From Polynucleobacter sp. 15G-AUS-farblos (GTDB lineage: Bacteria; Pseudomonadota; Gammaproteobacteria; Burkholderiales; Burkholderiaceae), in NCBI RefSeq assembly GCF_018882445.1, contig NZ_JACVOM010000002.1:248001-312000 (forward strand): a DNA stretch of 64,000 nucleotides. The letters are read 5' to 3'. The notes beneath the pieces are model-generated. The model ran no database searches. It was not told where the DNA came from and saw only the letters and a list, made by a program, of their open reading frames with translations. Position numbers and translations under genes: made by a program. Position 1 is the first letter of the stretch; each line of letters opens with the position of its first letter. Positions 8,302 through 15,054 of the stretch are shown piece after piece.

Positions 8302-10490
8302 TAGAAGATGATACGTGCTCCTACGTTGATTGCCTGTGGAGAGCCAACAACATAGCTGGTATTGCTACCACCCGTACCAAAGGTGTTGTACTGGCGATTA
8401 AATAAGTTCACTGCTGAGGCATAAATAGTGGTGTTTTTAGATGCTTGATAGTTGGCACGTAAACCCACAACTGCATAAGATGCAACCGGCAGTGTATTCG
8501 CTGTATTTAACCAAGAACTTCCCACATACCTCACTGTAGCCGTAAAACTTGCATCAGGAATGGGATAGTAAGTGATGCCGCCACCCAAAATATTTTGTGG
8601 CACACCACCAACCTGCTTACCAGTGGGATCGCTAGTTGCGCTCATCGTTAACTTGGTACTAGTGAATGCATAGTTTGCATCCGTCGCCCATTTTGAATTA
8701 ATGTCGTGATGAAACTGAAACTCCAAACCTTGGCTTAATAAGTTTTGATTATTGGTGTAGTAACTAATATTGGTGGAATTACAAATGCCACGATTACCAG
8801 TACCAGTCAATGGATTACCAGTAGCTCCACACAGGCTTTTTGCTAGGGCCACATCTGTAGAACTTCGTGCGGATAAGCTGTAAGTCGCAACAGCATTTTG
8901 AATATAGTTATTGAATGCAGTTACTTGAGCAAAACCACCCTTCCAGCGGTAATCTGTACCAACTTCGTAACCAATCATCGTCTCAGGGGTTAAATTTGGA
9001 TTGGCAAAACTGAAGCCGCTTGATGATCCGAATGAACGCAGCGTGTTATTTAACCCTGGTGCACGAAAAGCCTGATAGGCAGCAGTCCTCAAATCCCAAT
9101 TACTTGTGGCTTTGTATAAAAATCCCAAGGTAGGACTTAACTGAGTTTTACTTTGATTGGGGATATTTTGGTATGTAGGATTGGCGCCATTCGGCCCGGT
9201 ATTGTAGGCTGTCGGTGTTTGACTGCTCCATTGATCAACACGTGCGGCAAGAGTTGTTTCCAAAGGAATAGATGATGCCCTGGCCTTAACTTGCCCCATT
9301 AATCCTAAAAATGTTTGTTGACCCTCGCTGTAATTTATATTGGATACCGTTCCATTGTTGTTTAAGTTATTGGTCAAATTAGATCCAGCAATATTTCTCG
9401 CATCAACTCCAATCAGGTATTGATTAATCACCCCCGTCAACTCTTTGGTGTACTGAGCTGATGCACCTACGGTGTTGTAGGGATCTTTATAGTTCGCACT
9501 AATATAAGGAGTATTTGCGGCAATGTTATTAGATCTAGTATTGGTGGTAGAGCCATTCTGCTTATTGAAATTAGTATTTGAATAAAAGAGATTGGCATCT
9601 AACCTGGCTCGATCCTCTAACCTAGTTGTAGTTCCGGCTGCAATATCGGTATCTTGTTTGAGATTAGTAGCAAATGCATAGCCTGAGGATAAATCTGACA
9701 TGGTGTGATAGCCGGCACGGAAGAAGCCGCTGGTATCTTGAGTTGCCTTGAAGTAGCCCTGCAATCTGAAATTAGAATTGTGAGAGCTAGCGGGACCCTG
9801 ACCATTCCTAATGCTGTTAGATGCCGCAGGTGAAATAGTGGAAATATTTTGATAACCATCAGTATTGAAATAGTCCGCAGAGAGTCTCAATTGAAGATTG
9901 TCCGATGCAATAATATCTTTAGATGCGGCCACGTTGTATGTCCCAAATGAACCTATACTTGCAGAGGCTTCTTGCTGACTATTGACGGGGGTTTTAGTCT
10001 TGATATTGATAACGCCTCCCATGCTGTAGTTGCCCCACAGACTGGATACACCACCCCTAATAAACTCTACTGAATCAATCGCAGACATTGGAACTAAATT
10101 CCACTGCACTGTTCCATAAAATGCATCATTGGCAGGCAAGCCATCAATTAAGACTAACGTTCTGGCATTACCCAAGCCCCGCACGTTAATGCTTTGTCCC
10201 GTTGGATCCTTTTGATAATAAGGCGTGTCATTCAGAATGACGCCTGGCACATTCTTCAGTATCTGATCAATGGTTTGATCAGGTGAAACTTCCAATGCTT
10301 CTTTAGTGAGGATGGTAGTGTTCAGTGGAATTTCATCTAAAGGTGTGCCTGAACGGGTCGCCGAAACGGTCACACTTTTTAGTTTCTGATCATAATCTGG
10401 TGGTGGCGCAATTTGAGCTTGTGCTCCAATGCAAAGCGACCCAAACAATATGCCAATACAGGCACTGATTTTCTTTTGCTTAAACGACAT
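8301..10490 (-). CDS. TonB-dependent outer-membrane receptor, probable copper uptake
   Basis: About 729 aa from the ATG at 10490, which has GGAG six bases upstream; a TTG at 10502 is in frame but would place that ribosome site inside the gene. The signal peptide ends near AQA. A plug domain covers about residues 40-165 (VTVSATRSGTPLDEIP; NVRGLGNARTLVLIDGLP). A 22-strand-type barrel follows and ends in a C-terminal Phe (ARIIF), typical of BAM-inserted porins. It transports a ligand across the outer membrane with TonB energy. Neighbours (DUF2946 upstream ORF, TlpA, PCu(A)C) point to copper or a copper complex; the sequence alone would also fit other metal chelates. Confidence 0.88.
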   Translation of the reverse strand: MSFKQKKISACIGILFGSLCIGAQAQIAPPPDYDQKLKSVTVSATRSGTPLDEIPLNTTILTKEALEVSPDQTIDQILKNVPGVILNDTPYYQKDPTGQSINVRGLGNARTLVLIDGLPANDAFYGTVQWNLVPMSAIDSVEFIRGGVSSLWGNYSMGGVINIKTKTPVNSQQEASASIGSFGTYNVAASKDIIASDNLQLRLSADYFNTDGYQNISTISPAASNSIRNGQGPASSHNSNFRLQGYFKATQDTSGFFRAGYHTMSDLSSGYAFATNLKQDTDIAAGTTTRLEDRARLDANLFYSNTNFNKQNGSTTNTRSNNIAANTPYISANYKDPYNTVGASAQYTKELTGVINQYLIGVDARNIAGSNLTNNLNNNGTVSNINYSEGQQTFLGLMGQVKARASSIPLETTLAARVDQWSSQTPTAYNTGPNGANPTYQNIPNQSKTQLSPTLGFLYKATSNWDLRTAAYQAFRAPGLNNTLRSFGSSSGFSFANPNLTPETMIGYEVGTDYRWKGGFAQVTAFNNYIQNAVATYSLSARSSTDVALAKSLCGATGNPLTGTGNRGICNSTNISYYTNNQNLLSQGLEFQFHHDINSKWATDANYAFTSTKLTMSATSDPTGKQVGGVPQNILGGGITYYPIPDASFTATVRYVGSSWLNTANTLPVASYAVVGLRANYQASKNTTIYASAVNLFNRQYNTFGTGGSNTSYVVGSPQAINVGARIIF

Positions 10491-10511
10491 GAAATGCTCC
10501 AATTAAATTCA

Positions 10512-10547
10512 GGCAAGCAAAGTTGCCGACTACATCGCAAAGCGATG
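10512..10547 (-). promoter_or_regulatory. Two hairpins between the DUF2946 ORF and the TonB receptor
   Basis: In the 70-bp gap before the receptor ATG there is a perfect CATCGC-AAA-GCGATG inverted repeat (10533-10547) and GGCAA-N6-TTGCC (10512-10527). Neither has a U-tract, so neither is an intrinsic terminator. Their position matches where Rho-dependent termination acts in the Bordetella DUF2946 system. Confidence 0.5.
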
Positions 10548-10560
10548 ACCTAAACGCGTT

Positions 10561-10932
10561 TTAGGCTTGTGCTGGAGGTGCTGCGGAAGGAGGTGTTACC
10601 CAAACAGCGAGTGGCTTGGGTGATTGATAAAAAAGCTGAGGTAAGAGCGCAAAAGATTGCGGCGCCCCAAATTTTAGATTGGTATTAAAGGCTGGTGTGA
10701 TGCTATTTTGAGCTACGCAATATGGACATGGCTGAGCTTGCTCCGCCACTTCCTGCTCATCACTCTGCACATTGATTTGCAACTTGCTGCCATCAACCGC
10801 ACAAATCTCCATCGCAAAACCTTGGCCATGCTGTGCAAGCGAGACCGCCTGAGAAACTGCAGGGGCAAGCGCACTCATCGCAATTGCAAATGCAGCAATC
10901 CAGTGAATGAGGCGATTTTTATGGAAATTCAT
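10561..10932 (-). CDS. DUF2946 protein, candidate copper-sensing upstream ORF (CruR-like)
   Basis: 123 aa with an N-terminal hydrophobic signal-like segment (about 10-30), C44 (MEICAVDG), the C69-P-Y-C72 motif and a C-terminal end APPAQA preceded by Ala (AAPP at 117-120). DUF2946 ORFs head copper-repressed operons. In Bordetella pertussis the family member upstream of a TonB receptor works as a regulatory ORF: copper sensed by the CxxC of the nascent chain relieves stalling at a C-terminal RAPP and permits Rho termination. Here the order, the CxxC and the APP end fit, but the Arg is Ala. No ribosome site is visible and a TAAAAT -10-like box lies at 10947-10942, so the message may be nearly leaderless. 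Confidence 0.8.
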   Translation of the reverse strand: MNFHKNRLIHWIAAFAIAMSALAPAVSQAVSLAQHGQGFAMEICAVDGSKLQINVQSDEQEVAEQAQPCPYCVAQNSITPAFNTNLKFGAPQSFALLPQLFYQSPKPLAVWVTPPSAAPPAQA

Positions 10933-10969
10933 GATTGGGGAATTTTATCGGAATTTTCACTTTTGCATG

Positions 10970-10993
10970 AAAAAAGGGGCTTACGCCCCCTTT
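10970..10993 (-). terminator. Intrinsic terminator after tctA
   Basis: On the minus strand, GGGGC-GTAA-GCCCC (10989-10976) is followed by six T (10975-10970). It closes the tct operon and lies only about 40 bp before the DUF2946 start, so the promoter of the copper operon must sit in or just after it. Confidence 0.9.
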
Positions 10994-11024
10994 TCCTGTG
11001 AAATCACTATTTCTAGCGATGTAC

Positions 11025-12524
11025 TTATGCTGCTTCAACCTTTTTCTTGCCGATCACCTTGCCAATGATTGGCCAGAAGAGCAATAACAATGCAAGAGAG
11101 GTAATACCGCCTACCAATGGGTTAGAGAAGAAGATATCTAAGCTTCCCTGTGAGAACAACATGGATTGACGGAAAGAATCTTCTGCACGGTCACCCAATA
11201 CCAAGGCTAATACCATTGGTGCCATAGGGTAGTCGAGTTTCTTGAAGATGTAACCCAAAACCCCGAAGCCCAACATCAACCAAACGTCAAACATGGCATT
11301 GTGAACGGTGTATGCACCTACCGCACAAATCACAATAATGACTGGTGCAATGATGGAGAACGGAATTCTCAAGATTGAGGCAAACAGTGGCACGCAAGTT
11401 AAAACAACAAACAAGCCGGCCAAGTTACCCAAGTACATACTTGCGATCAAGCCCCAAACAAAGTCTGGCTTTTCTACGAAAAGCAAAGGACCAGGTTGCA
11501 GACCCCAGATCAACAAGCCACCGAGCAATACGGCTGCAGTTGGTGAACCAGGAATGCCTAAGGACAACATTGGCAGAAGCGCTGCAGTACCAGCAGCATG
11601 AGCTGCTGTTTCTGGAGCAACGATACCTTCCATTTTGCCGGTACCAAACTTGTCACCTTCATTGGAAACACGTTTTGCTACGCCATACGCCATAAAAGAT
11701 GCAGGTGTCGCACCGCCTGGAGTAATACCCATCCAGCAACCAATCAAGCAGCTGCGTAATGAAGTAGCCCAGTACTTAGGTAACTGCTTCCAAGTTTCCC
11801 AAACTACTTTGCCGCGAATCTTCGCTGCAGCACCTTGGAAAGCCAAGCCCTCTTCCATAGACAAGAGAATCTCGCCGATACCGAATAAACCGATCACCGC
11901 GATCAAGAAGTCAAAGCCACGCATTAATTCAGGGTTACCGAATGTCAAGCGCAATTGACCTGTCACTGTATCCATACCAACAGTAGCCAAGCCAAAGCCC
12001 AACATCATGGCGGAGATAGTCTTAAATGGCGATCCCTTATTCATACCCACAAAACTACAGAAGGTCAGCAGGTAGACCGAGAAGAATTCGGGCGGGCCAA
12101 ATTGAAGTGCGAACTTCGCAACCAATGGCGCCAAGAAAGTAATCATCACAATCGCAAAGAAAGCGCCTACGAAAGATGATGTAAATGCGGCAGTTAATGC
12201 CTCCCCTGCTTTACCGTTACGGGCCATTGGATAGCCATCAAAGGTGGTCGCAACAGACCAGGGTTCACCTGGAATGTTAAAGAGAATAGATGTAATCGCA
12301 CCACCAAACAAAGCACCCCAATAGATACAAGAGAGCATGATGATGGCCGAAGTCGGTGGCATCGTAAAGGTTAATGGCAACAAAATCGCAATTCCGTTTG
12401 CACCACCAAGACCCGGGAGAACGCCGATGATGACACCTAGTGTTACTCCAACAATCATCAACAATAAATTAAAGGGTGTCATTGCGACGGCAAAGCCGCC
12501 GAATAGAGCGTTAATTTCTTCCAA
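11025..12524 (-). CDS. tctA: Tripartite tricarboxylate transporter, large permease TctA
   Basis: 499 aa, a multi-spanning inner-membrane protein of the TctA family with the conserved N-terminal block GVLPGLGGANGIAILLPLTF (about residues 36-55) and the second Pro/Gly-rich block PGGATPASFMAYG. It is the transport core of secondary, Na+- or H+-coupled uptake of carboxylates with TctB and a periplasmic binder. The start is TTG at 12524 with AAGGAG six bases upstream. It follows tctB by 42 bp and is closed by an intrinsic terminator. The substrate cannot be read from sequence; citrate, other di/tricarboxylates or aromatic acids are the known range. Confidence 0.92.
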   Translation of the reverse strand: MEEINALFGGFAVAMTPFNLLLMIVGVTLGVIIGVLPGLGGANGIAILLPLTFTMPPTSAIIMLSCIYWGALFGGAITSILFNIPGEPWSVATTFDGYPMARNGKAGEALTAAFTSSFVGAFFAIVMITFLAPLVAKFALQFGPPEFFSVYLLTFCSFVGMNKGSPFKTISAMMLGFGLATVGMDTVTGQLRLTFGNPELMRGFDFLIAVIGLFGIGEILLSMEEGLAFQGAAAKIRGKVVWETWKQLPKYWATSLRSCLIGCWMGITPGGATPASFMAYGVAKRVSNEGDKFGTGKMEGIVAPETAAHAAGTAALLPMLSLGIPGSPTAAVLLGGLLIWGLQPGPLLFVEKPDFVWGLIASMYLGNLAGLFVVLTCVPLFASILRIPFSIIAPVIIVICAVGAYTVHNAMFDVWLMLGFGVLGYIFKKLDYPMAPMVLALVLGDRAEDSFRQSMLFSQGSLDIFFSNPLVGGITSLALLLLFWPIIGKVIGKKKVEAA

Positions 12525-12566
12525 CTTAGACTCCTTCTTTTCTAATCTTTTTTAATAGTTATATTT

Positions 12567-13094
12567 TTAGTTCAAGCCTATGAACTCAAGCGGGTTAATC
12601 CATGAGCCATGTGGCAATGGAACCTGGAACCAGAATTCGAACATGAGGTAAAGGGCTATGCTGACGCCAATAGATACAGCTACTGCCTTCCAAATAGCGT
12701 ACTTTCCTAACCACACCATAAAGATCGCAATGTAAAGGGCTGAAGAAACATAAATACCAATTAATTGCACACCCAGAACAAACACGATAGCCGGGAGCAA
12801 TACCGCCATCACCTGTTTCAAGGGCTCTCTCTCAACAAACGATTCTGTTTTCTTTTTCTTGTTAACGATTGCAGCCTGATAGAGAGTTACTGTGCTTGAA
12901 AGCAGAATGATCAAGCTAATATAAAAAGGGAAATATCCCGCTTCAGGGCCGTCAGCACCCCAACTGGCACCTAACTTCAGGCTACCCACCATCACGGTGA
13001 TGCCAAACGCAAGGAACAAAATCGCAGTGATGATGTCCATTGCTCTAACACTGATTGCTGAATCTTGATTTGAGTTATTTGTATGTTCAGACAT
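12567..13094 (-). CDS. tctB: Tripartite tricarboxylate transporter, small permease TctB
   Basis: 175 aa with four to five predicted transmembrane segments, starting with one near residues 18-36 (IITAILFLAFGITVMVGS). It carries the family feature of a Gly/Pro-rich loop with PEAGYFPFYISLI after the first helix. It pairs with TctA in the inner membrane. The ATG at 13094 lacks a strong ribosome site. It sits between tctC and tctA on the minus strand, downstream of an intrinsic terminator, which probably lowers its level relative to the binding protein. Confidence 0.9.
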   Translation of the reverse strand: MSEHTNNSNQDSAISVRAMDIITAILFLAFGITVMVGSLKLGASWGADGPEAGYFPFYISLIILLSSTVTLYQAAIVNKKKKTESFVEREPLKQVMAVLLPAIVFVLGVQLIGIYVSSALYIAIFMVWLGKYAIWKAVAVSIGVSIALYLMFEFWFQVPLPHGSWINPLEFIGLN

Positions 13095-13134
13095 TTGCTT
13101 TATTCGCTAATAAAAGTTGTTAATACACTTACCT

Positions 13135-13164
13135 AAAAAATAGGACCCCCAATTGGAGGTCCTA
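13135..13164 (-). terminator. Intrinsic terminator between tctC and tctB
   Basis: On the minus strand TAGGACCTCC and GGGGGTCCTA form a 10-bp stem (one G-U) around AATT (13164-13141) followed by six T (13140-13135). It lies 17 bp after the tctC stop and before tctB of the same operon, consistent with partial read-through that makes excess binding protein. Confidence 0.88.
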
Positions 13165-13180
13165 TATTACTTCCCACTAA

Positions 13181-14185
13181 TTACTTAGCCAAGAAACCAG
13201 CTTCAGTCATTAACTGCTTATGCAAAGCTTCATTTAATGTGAGCCAGTTTCTGAACTCTTTACCAGTCATGAATGTCTGATTAAATGCGCCATCAGCCAT
13301 GAACTTTTTCCACTCTGGTGTAGCACGTACTTTTTTGAACAAATCGATATAAAAATCAACTTGCTCTTGAGTCACACCTGGCGCCATGAAGATACCGCGC
13401 AACATGACATAGTCTGTTGGCACGCCAGCTTCCTTGCAGGTTGGCACGTCATACCAAGATTGCGTATCAGTGATCTTTTCTTTGTAAGGCATACGAGTGT
13501 CATCAAACACACACAATGCACGCAACTTATTGGCACGCCACTGTGCAACCGCTTCAATTGGATTGTTCACTGAAGAGTCAATGTGATTACCAACCAGCTG
13601 AACCGCTACGTCGCCACCCCCTTTAAATGGGATGTAAGTAAACTTAGCACCAGTTGCCTTTTCAATCGCTACAGTAATGATTTGGTCTTCAGATTTAGAG
13701 CCTGTACCGCCCATTTTGAATTTACCTGGACCAGCTGCTTTAGCAGCATCAATATATTCCTTAGCTGTTTTGTAAGGTTTATCTGTGTTATCCCACAAAA
13801 CGAATTGATCCAAAGCCAACATCGCTACTGGCGTGATGTCTTGCCAGTTAAATGGAACGCCAGTCGCCAAAGGAGTGGTGAATAAGTTAGAAAGCGTAAT
13901 CACAATTTTATTTGGATCGCCTTTAGCTTCTTTCATTGCCAAGAAACCTTCAGCGCCAGCACCTGCTCCCTTGTTAACTGGGATAACAGCTTGCTTCATT
14001 AAATTATTTTTAGTAATAATTCCCTGAATCATTCGAGCCATCTGGTCAGCACCACCACCAGGGCCCGCAGGAATAATAAATTCAACAGGTTTAGTTGGCT
14101 CCCATGCAGCAAATGCTGGAGCAGCTCCTGTAACTCCTAGGGCTAAGGCGGTAGAAATCAATGCCCCTTTTAACTTCATCTTCAT
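13181..14185 (-). CDS. tctC: Tripartite tricarboxylate transporter substrate-binding protein (TctC/Bug family)
   Basis: 334 aa from the ATG at 14185, which has TAGGAGG seven bases upstream; a longer frame begins at 14263 but without such a site. The signal peptide ends near PAFA-A. The mature protein has the Bug fold signature (WEPTKPVEFIIPAGPGGGADQMARMI). It captures a carboxylate in the periplasm and delivers it to TctAB. Burkholderiales often have many such binders; this one is genuinely operon-linked. A 310-bp upstream region separates it from tRNA-Thr and contains a Crp/Fnr-like palindrome. Confidence 0.92.
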   Translation of the reverse strand: MKMKLKGALISTALALGVTGAAPAFAAWEPTKPVEFIIPAGPGGGADQMARMIQGIITKNNLMKQAVIPVNKGAGAGAEGFLAMKEAKGDPNKIVITLSNLFTTPLATGVPFNWQDITPVAMLALDQFVLWDNTDKPYKTAKEYIDAAKAAGPGKFKMGGTGSKSEDQIITVAIEKATGAKFTYIPFKGGGDVAVQLVGNHIDSSVNNPIEAVAQWRANKLRALCVFDDTRMPYKEKITDTQSWYDVPTCKEAGVPTDYVMLRGIFMAPGVTQEQVDFYIDLFKKVRATPEWKKFMADGAFNQTFMTGKEFRNWLTLNEALHKQLMTEAGFLAK

Positions 14186-14495
14186 AAAAATGCCTCCTAA
14201 AGTGGTTTGCCAATTTAACTTTGGCTCTTCTAATGTGAGAGTGATTTTTAAACAAGATGTCAAAGTAGAACTTGACTGACATCAATAATTTCAAAATCGC
14301 TTCTCAAGCGCTTCTACAACCTAGTAGAAACCCCCATAAATCAAGCCAAAGACAAGGGATAGTGTATCTTCATCTGCAATTTAAAACTGTATTTAATGCA
14401 CTGAAAATAACCATTTGAGTTGCAATGGATTTATTCAGATTCAATCAAAAATTGAGAGTGAAGTAGTAAGGGTTTCCCCTTAAGTAACTGAGTTC
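14186..14495. promoter_or_regulatory. Non-coding region upstream of tctC with a Crp/Fnr-like site
   Basis: This 310-bp gap holds no credible gene. The clearest element is TTGAC-TGAC-ATCAA at 14272-14285, a 10/10 half-site match to TTGA(C/T)-N4-(A/G)TCAA. If it acted as a class II site centred at -41.5, tctC transcription would start near 14237; the -10 there (AAAAAT) is only 4/6. A TTGACA lies at 14263-14258 on the minus strand but lacks a well-spaced -10. Confidence 0.35.
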
Positions 14496-14571
14496 TGGTG
14501 CCGCTTGCCGGAATCGAACTGGCGACCTTTTCATTACGAATGAACTGCTCTACCAACTGAGCTAAAGCGGC
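14496..14571 (-). tRNA. tRNA-Thr (anticodon CGT)
   Basis: 76 nt including an encoded CCA (3' end at 14496). The acceptor GCCGCTT pairs with AAGCGGC, the D-arm is GCTC...GAGC, the anticodon loop is TTCGTAA, and the T-loop is TTCGAAT. The G27/A43 mismatch is shared with Escherichia coli tRNA-Thr(CGT). One A-C mismatch is seen in the T-stem. It reads ACG codons. Confidence 0.96.
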
Positions 14572-14586
14572 AGCTAGGAGTAAATT

Positions 14587-15054
14587 CTAGCGGAAACGAT
14601 CTAAGAGTTTCTTACTTACTTTATCTAACTCGGTAGCGTCTTTGATTAAGAACTGCATGCCATTGGAATCCGCTATTAATAGAGTATTGCCAGCAATTCT
14701 GCGAATATCTTCCTCGCCTTTAAGACGAATGCGGGTTGGGCCGCGATCCGTTTCAATATCCCAAATACTTGGCGTTGCGTAAGTCGATACACGCGTAATT
14801 TTTTCTATCACGGGCATAAACTCTCGAGCGGCCAACTCCTCCTCTATTAAGCCTAACTCGGCTTCAGGAATGGCGGCAATATCTGGGTACCAGTAAAGCT
14901 CTTTACCCTCTTGATTCATGATGCCAATACCTGCGCCAGGGGCTGTAATTGGAAAAGCCCGCACAGGATGAATCCCCACGTGACGCAACCCGTTGCTATC
15001 TATCAATACCAATCGGCCTAATGCATCGCGCTCTAGTTGATGAGGTTTGCTCAT
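14587..15054 (-). CDS. DUF1854 protein associated with cyanophycin metabolism
   Basis: 155 aa, soluble, with no signal peptide or membrane segment. The beta-rich sequence has DxxGRLVLIDSNG at the start and a central block GIGIMNQEGKELYWYPDIAAIP. The family is recognised mainly by its constant neighbourhood with cyanophycin synthetases and an ABC exporter; its function is unknown. Its ATG overlaps the exporter stop as ATGA, so the two are translationally coupled. I infer an accessory or regulatory subunit of the exporter, or a granule-associated factor, but nothing in the sequence proves either. Confidence 0.75.
   Translation of the reverse strand: MSKPHQLERDALGRLVLIDSNGLRHVGIHPVRAFPITAPGAGIGIMNQEGKELYWYPDIAAIPEAELGLIEEELAAREFMPVIEKITRVSTYATPSIWDIETDRGPTRIRLKGEEDIRRIAGNTLLIADSNGMQFLIKDATELDKVSKKLLDRFR

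Noticed and set aside
13361..13885. Plus-strand open frames across tctC
   Set aside because: No ribosome sites or recognisable domains; they mirror a well-supported binding-protein gene.
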